A stretch of DNA of 64,000 nucleotides, from assembly GCF_014384965.1 (NCBI RefSeq), contig NZ_JACRSW010000040.1, positions 1 to 64,000 on the forward strand, read 5' to 3'. The notes below the pieces were generated by a model, which did no database searches, had not been told where the DNA came from, and was given only the letters and a program-made list of their open reading frames with translations. The DNA is from Jutongia hominis. Its GTDB lineage: Bacteria; Bacillota; Clostridia; Lachnospirales; Lachnospiraceae. Below are positions 25,982-35,578 of this stretch, in pieces; within the stretch, counting starts at the first letter, position 1, and every line of letters starts with the position of its first letter. Both the position numbers and the translations under genes were made by a program.

Positions 25982-26110
25982 TGTGGATAATGTGGATAAC
26001 TTTTTGCATAAGGTGCTAAAAGTGCAAATAGAATGGCTTGTTTACAGATAAAATTATCCACAATCTCTTGTTAAAAGAAATCAACAAAAAATTGTGGATA
26101 ATGTGGATAA
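25982..26110. promoter_or_regulatory. Cluster of five perfect DnaA boxes
   Basis: TGTGGATAA occurs at 25982-25990, 25991-25999, 26093-26101 and 26102-26110, and its complement TTATCCACA at 26054-26062. Four of the five are two head-to-tail pairs with no spacing. The cluster lies upstream of dnaD-dnaI and abuts the murC stop codon. It may be a DnaA-controlled operator for the helicase-loading genes or a DnaA titration or secondary initiation site; no dnaA or dnaN gene is present, so it is not the standard oriC neighbourhood. The intervening DNA is AT-rich. Confidence 0.85.
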
Positions 26111-27493
26111 CTATTTCTGGACTAAATGTTCTCCGATTTCTACTACGTTTCCGGCTCCCATAGTTATTAACAAGTCACCGTCAATACATTTTTCTGATAA
26201 ATATTTTTCGGCTTCTTCAAAACTAGGAAAATATAAAGCATCTTTGCCATGCTTTTTGATCTCTTCCTGCAGGGTACGTGATGAGATATCTCCGGGATCT
26301 TTTTCTCGTGCAGCATAGATATCTACTAATAATATGTGTTCTGCTTTTGATAATGCTTTAGCAAATTCAGGAAGCAATGCACGGGTACGCGAATAGGTAT
26401 GCGGCTGGAAGACACACCATAAATGTTTATGAGGAAACTTCTCGGCTGCATGCAGTGTTGCTGCAATCTCGGTAGGGTGGTGTGCATAATCATCAACGAC
26501 AGTAACACCATTGAAGGATCCTTTCTGTTCGAAACGGCGTTCCGTTCCATGGAATGCATTCAGACCTTCCTGAATCGCATCCATCGGAATGTCATAGAAT
26601 TGTGCAATTGCGATGGAAGAAAGGGCATTTGCAATATTATGTTCACCGATCACGTTTAAATGGATCGAATCACCGGTTGGTTTTCCTTGATAAACAAGAT
26701 CAAAGACACCATCGCCGTTTGAATCAAAAGAGATGTTTTGTGCACAATAATCGGCAGTATGATGCAAACCAAATGTAATGATCCTGCATGGAACATCTTT
26801 AGTGATCTGATCCAGATCGGGGATATCTGCATTGATCACCAATACACCGTTTTCCGGAAGCAGTTTGGCATATTCATGGAAAGAATGACGAATATCATCG
26901 AGATCCTTAAAAAAATCAAGATGATCTGCATCAATATTTAAAATGATTTCTGCGGTTGGGAAAAACTTCAAAAAACTGTTTGTGTATTCACAGGCTTCGG
27001 TAATGAAATTTTGCGAATGACCGATGCGGATATTTCCCTGAATCGCATCTAAGATACCACCAACCGATATCGTTGGATCTTTTTTCGCTGCAAGAAAGAT
27101 GTGGGAAAGCATGGATGTGGTCGTTGTTTTTCCATGGGTTCCTGCGATGCCGATCGCATTTTTATAATTTTTCATTACCTGCCCGACCATGACAGCACGT
27201 TCCATCATGGGAATCCCTTTTTCTTTTGCGGTAGCAAATTCCGGATTATCCGGATGAATTGCAGCTGTATAGACAACAAGATCAATATCATCAGTAATAT
27301 TTTTTGCTGACTGACCATATATTATGTTAATACCTAAAGAAGCCAGGTGTTTTGTAATCTTACTTTCCTGAGAGTCGGAACCTTTTACGGTAAAGCCGTT
27401 TTCATGTAAAAGCTGGGCAAATCCACTCATGCTGATGCCGCCGATTCCGATAAAGTGAACGGTACATGGTTTTTGTAAATCAATCTGGTACAT
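26111..27493 (-). CDS. murC: UDP-N-acetylmuramate--L-alanine ligase
   Basis: A 460-residue Mur ligase that adds L-Ala to UDP-MurNAc in the cytoplasm. The N-terminal Rossmann motif HFIGIGGISMSGFAQLL starts at residue 13, the ATP-binding loop GTHGKTTTT is at 118-126, and DDYAHHPTEI with HLWCVFQPHTYSRTRALL mark the central and C-terminal domains. Full length. It is a single gene upstream of, and in the same direction as, dnaD-dnaI, separated by the DnaA-box cluster. Confidence 0.96.
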   Translation of the reverse strand: MYQIDLQKPCTVHFIGIGGISMSGFAQLLHENGFTVKGSDSQESKITKHLASLGINIIYGQSAKNITDDIDLVVYTAAIHPDNPEFATAKEKGIPMMERAVMVGQVMKNYKNAIGIAGTHGKTTTTSMLSHIFLAAKKDPTISVGGILDAIQGNIRIGHSQNFITEACEYTNSFLKFFPTAEIILNIDADHLDFFKDLDDIRHSFHEYAKLLPENGVLVINADIPDLDQITKDVPCRIITFGLHHTADYCAQNISFDSNGDGVFDLVYQGKPTGDSIHLNVIGEHNIANALSSIAIAQFYDIPMDAIQEGLNAFHGTERRFEQKGSFNGVTVVDDYAHHPTEIAATLHAAEKFPHKHLWCVFQPHTYSRTRALLPEFAKALSKAEHILLVDIYAAREKDPGDISSRTLQEEIKKHGKDALYFPSFEEAEKYLSEKCIDGDLLITMGAGNVVEIGEHLVQK

Positions 27494-27753
27494 AATCTGC
27501 CTCCATAATCATTGTTCTGTTTCTTTCATATATGTATTATAAACCATGAGAATAAAAAAACAAGATAAATTGTCAACAGCCGGAGAAAATACGAAAAAAA
27601 GGTTGAAGTGCCGGAAGTATAAGAAAAGAAGGAATAAAAGAAAAAAATCAGGCATAGATAAATAAGGCATATAGAAATTGCACAAAACATCATAGTATAT
27701 TGTGTATTTTGCATAAAAATAGAAAGAAATACATGATAAATTCGTTAAAATTA

Positions 27754-27782
27754 TTCACATTTTTTGAGAGTTATGTTATACT
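27754..27782 (+). promoter_or_regulatory. Promoter of glgC-glgD
   Basis: TTCACA - 17 bp - TATACT, about 30 bp before the glgC start. The rest of 27494-27812 is AT-rich with no gene. Confidence 0.7.
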
Positions 27783-27812
27783 AAATATATTCCAAAATGA
27801 AGGGGTGATAAC

Positions 27813-29087
27813 GTGATTAAGAAAGAAATGATAGCAATGTTATTGGCTGGTGGACAAGGTTCCCGGTTGGGAGTTCTTACAGCTAATGTTGCAAAACCGG
27901 CAGTTGCATTCGGTGGAAAGTATCGTATTATTGATTTTCCGTTGAGTAACTGTATCAATTCCGGAGTTGATACTGTTGGTGTCCTTACACAGTATCAGCC
28001 ATTACGACTCAATACACATATAGGTATCGGGATTCCATGGGATCTTGATCGGAACGTGGGGGGCGTTTCTATTCTGCCACCGTATGAAAAAAGTACGAGC
28101 AGTGAATGGTACACAGGTACGGCAAATGCAATTTATCAGAATTTACGCTACATGGAGTATTATAACCCGGATTATGTATTGATCCTGGGAGGTGACCATA
28201 TTTATAAGATGGATTACGAAGTGATGCTCGATTTCCATAAAGCGAACAACGCAGATGTTACATTGGCAACGATTCCGGTGCCGATGGAAGAGGCAAGCCG
28301 ATTTGGTGTGGTTATTACAGATGATAAGAAGCAGATTCAGGAATTTGAAGAAAAGCCGGAACATCCACGCAGCAATCTGGCTTCTATGGGAATTTATATT
28401 TTTTCGTGGCCGGTTCTAAAAGAAGCGTTGTTAAAAATGAAAGATCAGCCAGGTTGTGATTTTGGCAAGCATATTATTCCTTACTGTCATGAAAAAGGAA
28501 AACGTATTTTTGCTTATGAATTCAATGGATACTGGAAAGATGTAGGAACATTGGGTTCTTATTGGGAATCAAATATGGAACTGATCGACCTGATTCCGGT
28601 ATTTAACTTATATGAAGAGTTCTGGAAAATTTATACACAGACTGACCGTATCAGACCACAATACATATCAGGCTCTGCAGTGATCGATACTGCAATCATC
28701 GGGGAAGCAACGGAGGTCTATGGAGAGGTTCATGATTCTGTGATAGGTTCCGGAGTCGTGATCGAGGAAGGTGCGATCGTCAGAGATTCTATTATTATGG
28801 GATCGAGCAGGATCGGTGCCGGTACGATCGTAGACAAGTCTATTATTGCTGAGAATGTAGTAGTAGGTAAGAATTGCAAGCTTGGCGTAGGAGAAGAGCT
28901 TCCGAACAAAATAAAACCGGATGTTTATGCATTTGGTCTGGTAACGATCGGCGATGACAGTGTCATTCCGGATGGCGTTGAGATTGGCAAGAATACAGCG
29001 ATTTCCGGAGAAACAGAATTAAGTGATTATCCGGATAACAAGTTGATGAGCGGTGAAACGCTGATAAAGGTAGGTGAGAGAGAATGA
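27813..29087 (+). CDS. glgC: Glucose-1-phosphate adenylyltransferase, catalytic subunit
   Basis: A 424-residue ADP-glucose pyrophosphorylase. The nucleotidyltransferase signature [11 protein letters not shown] (13-23) with [20 protein letters not shown] follows the start; [12 protein letters not shown] and [10 protein letters not shown] (metal-binding Asp) lie in the catalytic domain; the C-terminal half is a left-handed beta-helix (hexapeptide pattern [29 protein letters not shown]). It makes ADP-glucose for glycogen. The GTG start is supported by GAAGGGGTGATAAC. It overlaps glgD by four bases. Confidence 0.95.
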   Translation: MIKKEMIAMLLAGGQGSRLGVLTANVAKPAVAFGGKYRIIDFPLSNCINSGVDTVGVLTQYQPLRLNTHIGIGIPWDLDRNVGGVSILPPYEKSTSSEWYTGTANAIYQNLRYMEYYNPDYVLILGGDHIYKMDYEVMLDFHKANNADVTLATIPVPMEEASRFGVVITDDKKQIQEFEEKPEHPRSNLASMGIYIFSWPVLKEALLKMKDQPGCDFGKHIIPYCHEKGKRIFAYEFNGYWKDVGTLGSYWESNMELIDLIPVFNLYEEFWKIYTQTDRIRPQYISGSAVIDTAIIGEATEVYGEVHDSVIGSGVVIEEGAIVRDSIIMGSSRIGAGTIVDKSIIAENVVVGKNCKLGVGEELPNKIKPDVYAFGLVTIGDDSVIPDGVEIGKNTAISGETELSDYPDNKLMSGETLIKVGERE

Positions 29088-30205
29088 GAGCGCTTGGTAT
29101 TATTTTAGCTGGTGGTAATAACAGCAGGATGAGAGAATTATCAAATAGAAGAGCAACGGCAGCTATGCCGATCGCAGGAGGATTTCGCAGCATTGATTTT
29201 GTTCTAAGTAATATGAGCAATTCCCATATTCAAAAGGTTGCTGTTTTTACACAGTACAATGCAAAATCCCTGAATGAGCATCTAAACTCTTCAAAATGGT
29301 GGGATTTTGGACGTAAACAGGGAGGCTTATTTGTTTTTAATCCTACGACAACACCGGAAAACAGCTACTGGTATCGAGGCACTGCAGATGCCATGGCACA
29401 GAATCTCAGTTTTTTAAAGAATAGTCATGAACCATATGTTGTTATTGCATCGGGTGATGGCGTGTACAAGATGGATTATAACAAGGTATTAGAATATCAT
29501 ATTGCAAAGAAAGCAGATTTTACGGTAGTTACGGCAAATGTCGAAGAAAAAGATGATCCAAGTCGTTTCGGCGTAGTTTCAACAGATTGCAATAACAGAA
29601 TTATAGAATTTGAAGAGAAACCAATTGACGCGAAGAGCTTTCAGGTTTCAGCAGGTATCTATATTGTCAGGAGACGATTGCTGATCGATCTGATTGAAAA
29701 ATCAGTTGCGGATGAACGCTATGATTTTGTGAAGGATATTTTGATCCGCTATAAGAATGTAAAGAAGATTTATGCATATCCGATGGAGACATATTGGAGT
29801 AATATTTCTTCTGTAGATTCTTATTTTAGAACGAATATGGACTTCCTGAAAAAGGATGTCAGAGATTATTTCTTTAATCAATATCCGGACATTTATTCAA
29901 AAGTAGAAGATCTGCCTCCGGCAAAGTACAATAAAGGTTCTGTTGTTACAAACAGTATGGTGTCAAGCGGATGTATTATTAATGGAACGGTTGAAGATTC
30001 GATTCTCTTTAAGAAAGTCTTTGTCGGTAACAATTGCGTGATCAAAAATTCTATTATTTTAAATGACGTATATATCGGTGACAATACTTACATAGAAAAC
30101 TGTATCGTGGAAAGCAGAGATACAATTCGAGCCAACACAAAATATGTGGGAGATAAGGAAGATATAAGGATTGTCATAGAGAAAAATGATCGATATGCAT
30201 TATAA
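29084..30205 (+). CDS. glgD: GlgD subunit of glucose-1-phosphate adenylyltransferase
   Basis: A 373-residue GlgC paralogue. The N-terminal motif is altered ([24 protein letters not shown] in place of the lysine-containing catalytic loop), yet the [16 protein letters not shown] and [14 protein letters not shown] regions remain, with a shortened beta-helix at the end. In firmicutes GlgD joins GlgC in a heteromer and modulates its activity. ATGA overlap with glgC indicates translational coupling. Confidence 0.93.
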   Translation: MRALGIILAGGNNSRMRELSNRRATAAMPIAGGFRSIDFVLSNMSNSHIQKVAVFTQYNAKSLNEHLNSSKWWDFGRKQGGLFVFNPTTTPENSYWYRGTADAMAQNLSFLKNSHEPYVVIASGDGVYKMDYNKVLEYHIAKKADFTVVTANVEEKDDPSRFGVVSTDCNNRIIEFEEKPIDAKSFQVSAGIYIVRRRLLIDLIEKSVADERYDFVKDILIRYKNVKKIYAYPMETYWSNISSVDSYFRTNMDFLKKDVRDYFFNQYPDIYSKVEDLPPAKYNKGSVVTNSMVSSGCIINGTVEDSILFKKVFVGNNCVIKNSIILNDVYIGDNTYIENCIVESRDTIRANTKYVGDKEDIRIVIEKNDRYAL

Positions 30206-30362
30206 TTTAGAACAAAACTCATGATAAAAGAAAGGCTTGTTGCAGCAGTAATAGAAAATAGAATATTGCCGGCTGTCGGAGAAAAATGCGTATAATGATT
30301 TGCTATTTTCTTTGCGTAATGCTAATATAAAAAGAGAAAATAACCAAAGGGGGTTAATAGCT

Positions 30363-30647
30363 GTGCAAGTTACAGACGTTAGGATCAGAAAGATTACAAA
30401 GGAAGGAAAGATGAAAGCTATCGTTTCAATCACGTTAGATGATGAATTTGTAATCCATGATATAAAGATTATCGAAGGGGAAAAAGGAATGTTCATTGCG
30501 ATGCCAAGCCGGAGAGCCGGTGACGGAGAATATCGTGATATTGCACATCCTATCAACTCCGATACGAGAGAAAAGGTTCAAAAGATGATCCTTGATAAGT
30601 ACGAAGCGATTCTTACTGAGGAGCCGGATGGCTTAGAAAATGAATAA
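30363..30647 (+). CDS. spoVG: SpoVG regulatory protein
   Basis: A 94-residue RNA/DNA-binding regulator of septation and sporulation. [36 protein letters not shown] and [21 protein letters not shown] are nearly diagnostic. The GTG start follows AAAGGGGGTTAAT; upstream in-frame codons have no such signal. A TATAAT box at 30291-30296 is about 65 bp upstream, though its -35 partner (TTGCCG) is 19 bp away. A terminator follows directly. Confidence 0.93.
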   Translation: MQVTDVRIRKITKEGKMKAIVSITLDDEFVIHDIKIIEGEKGMFIAMPSRRAGDGEYRDIAHPINSDTREKVQKMILDKYEAILTEEPDGLENE

Positions 30648-30660
30648 CAATGATTTAGGA

Positions 30661-30690
30661 AAGGCTGTGGTTTTGACCACAGCCTTTTTT
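30661..30690 (+). terminator. Terminator of spoVG
   Basis: AAGGCTGTGG/CCACAGCCTT with a TTTTGA loop and TTTT tail. The first 93-bp repeat unit begins right after it. Confidence 0.9.
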
Positions 30691-30969
30691 GCGGAATAGG
30701 AAAATGCTCGTACAGCAGTGGTGCATCAACAAGAATTGCTTTAGCAATTCTTGGAGTGCAAAGCGCCGGCTTTGCACTTTTTTGCGGGATAGGAAAATGC
30801 TCGTACAGTAGTGGTGCATCAACAAGAATTGCTTTAGCAATTCTTGGAGTGCAAAGCGCTGGCTTTGCACTTTTTTATGGAATAGGAAAATGCTCGTACA
30901 GTAGTGGTGCATCAACAAGAATTGCTTTAGCAATTCTTGGAGTGCAAAGCGCCGGCTTTGCACTTTTTT
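30691..30969. repeat. 93-bp tandem repeat, three copies, each with its own terminator hairpin
   Basis: Units at 30691-30783, 30784-30876 and 30877-30969, almost identical. Each reads GGAATAGGAAAATGCTCGTA, then GTGGTGCATC, a palindrome AAGAATTGC-TTTA-GCAATTCTT, and AGTGCAAAGC-(GCCG or GCTG)-GCTTTGCACT followed by TTTTTT. A fourth copy lies behind secY (44803-44895). Both sites are immediately downstream of another terminator. No further feature is seen up to the ECF promoter at 31043. Confidence 0.95.
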
Positions 30970-31042
30970 ATTTATAGAAAGCGGTAACTTCTGAACAAAG
31001 CAATAATTGTTTTGAAATTTTGAATTAAAAATATTCGCAAAA

Positions 31043-31071
31043 TGAAACATATAAGAAAGTTAGAACGTCTA
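31043..31071 (+). promoter_or_regulatory. ECF-type promoter of the second sigma factor operon
   Basis: TGAAAC - 17 bp - CGTCTA matches the extracytoplasmic-function promoter pattern (AAC ... CGTC). It suggests the sigma factor transcribes its own gene. Confidence 0.72.
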
Positions 31072-31128
31072 ATGATTAGATGATAAATACAAAAAGTATC
31101 ATTTTATAAAATGTAAAGGAGGGAGTAC

Positions 31129-31683
31129 GTGGAAGAAAAAAGAAAAGCAACAGAAGATAAAAAGAGGAAAGCGGATGCTTGGGTACAGGATGTGATTTTA
31201 GCCAAGAAAGGTGATGACGAAGCTTATATCAGAATGATAGAACGGTGTAAGCAAAGCATGTATAAAGTGGCAAGGAGTTATTTGAAGAATGAGGAAGATA
31301 TTGCAGATGTTTTACAGGAAAGTATTTTAAAATGTTATCAGTCACTGACACGTTTACAAAAACCACATTTTTTTAAAACTTGGCTGATACGCATTGTGAT
31401 CAATGAGTGTAATGATCTACTTCGAAAGAAAAAAAGAGAGTGCCAAATGGAGGAAGAGGAAATGCCGTTTATGGGACAAAAGGAGCAAGGATATAGCAAT
31501 GTGGAATTTGAAGATCTGATGCAATGTATTCCGGAAAAATATCGTACTATTTTAGTCCTGTATTATGCAGAGGGATATAATTCAAGGGAAATCGCAATGA
31601 TGCTTGGGATGCGATCGGCAACGGTTCGAACCAGGCTGGTAAGAGGGAGAACGCTCCTGAAGATATATTTGGGGGATAAGTAA
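31129..31683 (+). CDS. ECF sigma factor (SigV-like group)
   Basis: A 184-residue sigma factor. Region 2: ILAKKGDDEAYIRMIERCKQSMYKVARSYLKNEEDIADVLQESILKCYQSL (about 22-72) and FKTWLIRIVINECNDLLRKKK; region 4: IPEKYRTILVLYYAEGYNSREIAMMLGMRSATVRTRLVRGR (about 136-177). The GTG start is preceded by AAAGGAGGGAGTAC. An ECF promoter and a downstream membrane partner make this a complete, self-regulated stress system; the inducing stress is not evident. Resemblance to SigV-type (envelope stress) is by pattern only. Confidence 0.88.
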   Translation: MEEKRKATEDKKRKADAWVQDVILAKKGDDEAYIRMIERCKQSMYKVARSYLKNEEDIADVLQESILKCYQSLTRLQKPHFFKTWLIRIVINECNDLLRKKKRECQMEEEEMPFMGQKEQGYSNVEFEDLMQCIPEKYRTILVLYYAEGYNSREIAMMLGMRSATVRTRLVRGRTLLKIYLGDK

Positions 31684-31783
31684 AAGTAAGTATGGGCATG
31701 AAAGGAATATACTGAAAAGAAAATAGCAATGAAGATGAAAGAAAAATGTATAGAGAAATCGAATACAGAAAAGAGGGATTATT

Positions 31784-32641
31784 ATGGAAAGAAGAGAATT
31801 CAAAAATAAATTAAGGGAAAAGGCAGATATCCCGGATGTTGTAGAAGAGAAGGTTTCGAAAGCATTGCGTTTGATCCATGAGGAGAAAGGAGAAAGAGGA
31901 GAGGAAAGTGATAGAGCGGTTATAGAATTACAACGCTGGGAAAAGAAAACAAAGGAAAAAATTATGGCTGCCTGCATGATAATGCTTTTAATATTTGGGA
32001 TCACAATATGGAACTGGGATACGGTAAAGGGGGTGGCCAAAAGCTTTTTAGTGCATCAGAGTGTAATTACAAATGATGAAAAAGTAAATTTGAAATTGGG
32101 GTATCTTACTGTGAAATGGCCGGATGCGTCAGAGATTGATCCGAGTTGTGGTATGGTAAAAGTACAATCTTTGAAAAAATTATCGCAAAAACTGGAGATT
32201 ACTGTGTTAGATAGTGATAAATTAAGGAAGGAACATGCCGAGTGCTCTATTGGACTGCCGTATGACAGAGGTGGCATTGAGCTTACTGACCAGGGGCAGA
32301 AGTATGTTGATGAGATGATCTCGGTGCTGGGACCGGTATACCGGCTAGGGAATGATAATAAAGATCAAAAACTGCTTAACCTGACTCTGACAATGTATGG
32401 AAAACGTGAAAGTACAAAAAAGAAAATGAAGTATATCGAAACGATTTGTGGCCAGCTTGTTAAAACAGGATATGATAAAACCTTTGGAAAATATTATATC
32501 TTCTCCGAATCTGATGAAACGGATGGAAGTGTAAAAGGTATTTTTCAGTTTCAAAATGTGCGTTATGAATTGATGGGAAATGTCAGCGAGACTGAGATGA
32601 AAAATGCAATAACAAGTTTTCGGATAAAATATATACAGTAG
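31784..32641 (+). CDS. Membrane-anchored anti-sigma-like protein
   Basis: A 285-residue single-pass protein. The first 55 residues are charged (REFKNKLREKADIPDVVEEKVSKALRLIHEEKG, the form seen at the start of DUF4179-type anti-sigma proteins), a membrane span covers about 60-77 (MAACMIMLLIFGITIW), and the outer domain of about 205 residues has no motif I can name. It is 100 bp behind the ECF sigma gene. The role as anti-sigma is inferred from topology and position. Confidence 0.7.
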   Translation: MERREFKNKLREKADIPDVVEEKVSKALRLIHEEKGERGEESDRAVIELQRWEKKTKEKIMAACMIMLLIFGITIWNWDTVKGVAKSFLVHQSVITNDEKVNLKLGYLTVKWPDASEIDPSCGMVKVQSLKKLSQKLEITVLDSDKLRKEHAECSIGLPYDRGGIELTDQGQKYVDEMISVLGPVYRLGNDNKDQKLLNLTLTMYGKRESTKKKMKYIETICGQLVKTGYDKTFGKYYIFSESDETDGSVKGIFQFQNVRYELMGNVSETEMKNAITSFRIKYIQ

Positions 32642-32772
32642 TGCTATGATGAAAGGAAGCTTGTAAAGGAATATACTATGGAATACACTTGCACCCGGTA
32701 AGAGCAAAAGTACCAAAATCCGAATAAGGATATTACAGATTGTAATGTGAAAAAGGAAATCAATTATAAGAT

Positions 32773-32817
32773 ATAAAGGTTATCAGTCTCATCTGGTATA
32801 GGACTGATAACCTTTAT
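32773..32817. terminator. Palindromic terminator-like hairpin behind the ECF operon
   Basis: ATAAAGGTTATCAGTC pairs perfectly with GACTGATAACCTTTAT (16 bp, 13-nt loop). There is no long T run. It separates the ECF unit from the ribosomal promoter. Confidence 0.65.
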
Positions 32818-32961
32818 ACAATATAATAGGAAGAAACCAATACAAAATGAGCAAATATAGGGAAAAATATACAAAAGAAGCCGGTATTTTACCAGTAAAA
32901 TAGCGAATATGTAGAAAATGTAAATATTGTGTTAATAATGCGAAAAAAACGAGGAAAAAGC

Positions 32962-32990
32962 TTGCAAACCCTTAAAAAGCGTGATAGAAT
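32962..32990 (+). promoter_or_regulatory. Promoter of the S10 ribosomal operon
   Basis: TTGCAA - 17 bp - TAGAAT with an extended TG one base upstream of the -10 box. Confidence 0.75.
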
Positions 32991-32996
32991 TGTACT

Positions 32997-33277
32997 TGCT
33001 GTGACATTGATAGCTATGAAGCGTGAGGTTGCTACAGAGAAATCTGTAGGTTTTCCGTGGAGCGAATGTCAAGTTAGGAAACTGGCGACAAGTCACTGTA
33101 CAATTTCATATTCTGCGTTTATGCAGAAAAGAGGGAGTTATGCAAAATCAGTAAACCAAGCATGACACACCCGGTTAAGTGTACAGTCACCACTTGTTCC
33201 GCTCAAATTAGCAGGTATATGGGGAAACCCAAGATCAGTATAACCTGTAAAAGTGCGAAAAGGAGGCGGCTTTTTTT
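32997..33277 (+). promoter_or_regulatory. Leader of the S10 operon
   Basis: About 280 nt of untranslated mRNA between promoter and rpsJ. It contains a possible four-codon leader peptide (33140-33154, preceded by GAGGGAG) and several short complementary segments. Leaders here often carry an L4-binding autoregulatory structure in other bacteria; I cannot fit this one to that structure by eye. A 78-codon frame through it is not protein-like. Confidence 0.45.
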
Positions 33278-33595
33278 ATGGCAACAAATGTAATGAGAAT
33301 TACACTCAAAGCGTATGACCACAATCAGATTGATCATGCTGCTGGAAAGATTATTGAGACAGTAAAGAAGACAGGAGCTAAAGTTAGTGGACCTGTACCT
33401 CTTCCGACAAAGAAGGAAGTTGTAACAATTCTTCGTGCTGTTCATAAGTACAAAGATTCCAGAGAGCAGTTCGAGCAGAGAACACATAAGAGACTGATTG
33501 ATGTTATCGCTCCTACTCAGAAGACCATTGAAGCATTGACAAAAATGGAAATGCCATCTGGTGTTGCAGTAGTATTAAAAATGAAAGAAAAATAA
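33278..33595 (+). CDS. rpsJ: 30S ribosomal protein S10
   Basis: 105 residues. [41 protein letters not shown] and [12 protein letters not shown] are the S10 hallmarks. It binds the 3' domain of 16S rRNA and, as NusE, joins antitermination complexes. First gene of the S10 block; AAAGGAGGCGGC lies upstream of the ATG. Confidence 0.97.
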   Translation: MATNVMRITLKAYDHNQIDHAAGKIIETVKKTGAKVSGPVPLPTKKEVVTILRAVHKYKDSREQFEQRTHKRLIDVIAPTQKTIEALTKMEMPSGVAVVLKMKEK

Positions 33596-33599
33596 AGAC

Positions 33600-33778
33600 A
33601 AGTAAGTCCTTAGGGTTTATATAAAAAAGACTGCCCGCAAGGCAGTTCAAGTTTTTGGTTTACGAACTTGCACATTATAGGCCATCTAGGATGATTTCAA
33701 AGGAAGGGGAAACCCGATCGTCATGAATATGATGAGCTGACATGGTCAGACAATGAAATCCGCTGTAGATTAACAGGA
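33600..33778 (+). promoter_or_regulatory. Structured spacer between rpsJ and rplC
   Basis: A 195-bp gap, long for this operon. It holds CTGCC-CGCA-GGCAG, CAAGTT/AACTTG (11-nt loop), CGTCAT-GAAT-ATGATG, GCTGAC/GTCAG and a possible long-range GATTTCA/TGAAATC pair just before the rplC ribosome binding site. It could be an attenuating or autoregulatory leader for rplC and following genes. Confidence 0.45.
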
Positions 33779-33790
33779 GGTGCATCTAGT

Positions 33791-34474
33791 ATGAAGAAAG
33801 CTATTTTAGCTACGAAGGTCGGTATGACACAGATCTTCAACGAGAATGGAGTTTTAACTCCGGTCACTGTACTTCAGGCTGGTCCTTGCTATGTTACACA
33901 GGTAAAGACAGTTGATAATGACGGTTACAGTGCAGTTCAGGTAGGCTTCGTTGATAAGAAAGATAAAGTTATCAGCAAAGATGCCGCAGGAAAGAAAGAA
34001 GTAAAGAGATCACATGGTGTTAATAAGCCATTACAGGGTCACTTTGCAAAAGCAGGTGTTTCAGGAAAGAGATATCTGAAAGAATTTAAGTTTGAGAACG
34101 CTGAAGAGTACACACTTGGTCAGGAGATCAAAGCTGATATCTTTGAAGCCGGTGACAAGATTGATGTTAGCGGTACTACAAAGGGTAAAGGTTTCCAGGG
34201 TGCGATCAAGAGACATGGTCTTCACAGAGGACCTATGGGACATGGTTCTAAGTTCCACAGACATGCCGGTTCAAACGGTGCTTGTTCTGATCCGGGACGT
34301 GTATTTAAAGGAAAGAAGATGCCTGGTCATATGGGTTCTGTAAATGTAACAATCCAGAATCTTGAAATCGTTAAGGTTGATGCAGACCAGAACTTAATTC
34401 TTGTCAAGGGCGCTGTTCCGGGACCTAAGAAAGCTTGTGTATTATTAAAGGAAAGCGTAAAGACTGGTAAATAA
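33791..34474 (+). CDS. rplC: 50S ribosomal protein L3
   Basis: 227 residues. [16 protein letters not shown] and the [16 protein letters not shown] / [32 protein letters not shown] loop, which reaches towards the peptidyl-transferase centre, identify L3. ACAGGAGGTGCATC precedes the ATG. Confidence 0.97.
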   Translation: MKKAILATKVGMTQIFNENGVLTPVTVLQAGPCYVTQVKTVDNDGYSAVQVGFVDKKDKVISKDAAGKKEVKRSHGVNKPLQGHFAKAGVSGKRYLKEFKFENAEEYTLGQEIKADIFEAGDKIDVSGTTKGKGFQGAIKRHGLHRGPMGHGSKFHRHAGSNGACSDPGRVFKGKKMPGHMGSVNVTIQNLEIVKVDADQNLILVKGAVPGPKKACVLLKESVKTGK

Positions 34475-34500
34475 TTCTTTTGGAAAGGAGGAACACACAG

Positions 34501-35124
34501 ATGGCTACAGTATCTGTTTATAATATGGAAGGCAGTGAAGTTGGAAAGATGGACTTAAACGACAACGTATTCGCTGCTAATGTAAATGAACATTTAATGC
34601 ATATGGCTGCAGTATTACAGCTTGCAAATAAGCGTCAGGGTACTCAGAAAGCAAAGACTCGCTCAGAAGTACGCGGCGGTGGAAGAAAACCTTGGAGACA
34701 GAAAGGAACTGGTCATGCAAGACAGGGTTCTACAAGAGCTCCACAGTGGACAGGCGGTGGAGTTGTATTTGCTCCAACACCTAGAGAATATTCTTTCAAG
34801 ATGAACAAAAAGGAAAAGGCAGGAGCAATCAAATCAGCTCTTACATCAAGAGTAAATGAGGAGAAGTTCTTTGTATTGGATTCCTTAAAGTTTGATGAGA
34901 TCAAGACAAAGAAGATGGTAAACGTACTTGATTCTTTGAAAGTAGAAAAAGCTTTGGTTGTACTTGATGGAGAAGACAACGCAAACGTTGCTCTTTCAGC
35001 AAGAAATATTGCCGGAGTAAGAGTTGTAGCATTTAATGCAATCAACGTATATGACATTTTAAAATATGACACAGTCGTTGCTACAAAGAACGCTGTTGAA
35101 AAGATTGAGGAGGTGTACGCATAA
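34501..35124 (+). CDS. rplD: 50S ribosomal protein L4
   Basis: 207 residues. [31 protein letters not shown] is the conserved loop that lines the exit tunnel. Start 34501 is chosen because GGAAAGGAGGAAC lies 8-20 nt upstream; an ATG seven codons earlier overlaps this signal. The stop shares bases with the rplW start (TAATG). Confidence 0.96.
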   Translation: MATVSVYNMEGSEVGKMDLNDNVFAANVNEHLMHMAAVLQLANKRQGTQKAKTRSEVRGGGRKPWRQKGTGHARQGSTRAPQWTGGGVVFAPTPREYSFKMNKKEKAGAIKSALTSRVNEEKFFVLDSLKFDEIKTKKMVNVLDSLKVEKALVVLDGEDNANVALSARNIAGVRVVAFNAINVYDILKYDTVVATKNAVEKIEEVYA

Positions 35125-35423
35125 TGGCAGATTTAAAATATTATGATATCATTCTGAAGCCACTTGTAACAGAAAAATCTATGATGGCTATGGAAGAGAA
35201 GAAGTACACTTTTTCAGTACATCCGGATGCAACAAAGTCTCAGGTAAAAGAAGCTGTTGAGAAGCTTTTTGAAGGAACTAAGGTTGCTAAGGTAAACACA
35301 ATGAACTTAGATGGTAAGACTCGTCGCCGTGGCAGAACTGCAGGAAAGACTGCTAAGACAAAGAAAGCTATCGTTCAGTTGACAGAGGATTCTAAGGAAA
35401 TCGAAATCTTCGAAGGTCTGTAG
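35124..35423 (+). CDS. rplW: 50S ribosomal protein L23
   Basis: 99 residues. [35 protein letters not shown] and a basic [12 protein letters not shown] loop define L23, which sits at the tunnel exit and docks signal recognition particle and trigger factor. Coupled to rplD by TAATG. Confidence 0.96.
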   Translation: MADLKYYDIILKPLVTEKSMMAMEEKKYTFSVHPDATKSQVKEAVEKLFEGTKVAKVNTMNLDGKTRRRGRTAGKTAKTKKAIVQLTEDSKEIEIFEGL

Positions 35424-35578
35424 GCCGAAAGAAGATACGGTTTTATATCCGAAAGAAATCAGATGCTTTGAAAGATGATTGTCGGACAAAGAGATTTCTG
35501 AGTTTGAAAATACGCGTGGAAAACCTATCGCGCGGATCATTATAAAAATAATGATGAATATTGAAAGGAGATAACGTC

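Noticed and set aside
25982..26110. Chromosomal origin oriC
   Set aside because: The DnaA boxes are convincing, but dnaA, dnaN and the usual neighbours are absent; kept only as a DnaA-box cluster.
30655..31050. Repetitive frames on both strands across the 93-bp array
   Set aside because: 93 is divisible by three, so repeats keep frames open; the units contain intrinsic terminators, which is incompatible with coding.
32929..33165. 78-codon frame in the S10 operon leader
   Set aside because: It begins upstream of the mapped -35 region of the S10 promoter, lacks a ribosome binding site and has no protein-like pattern.
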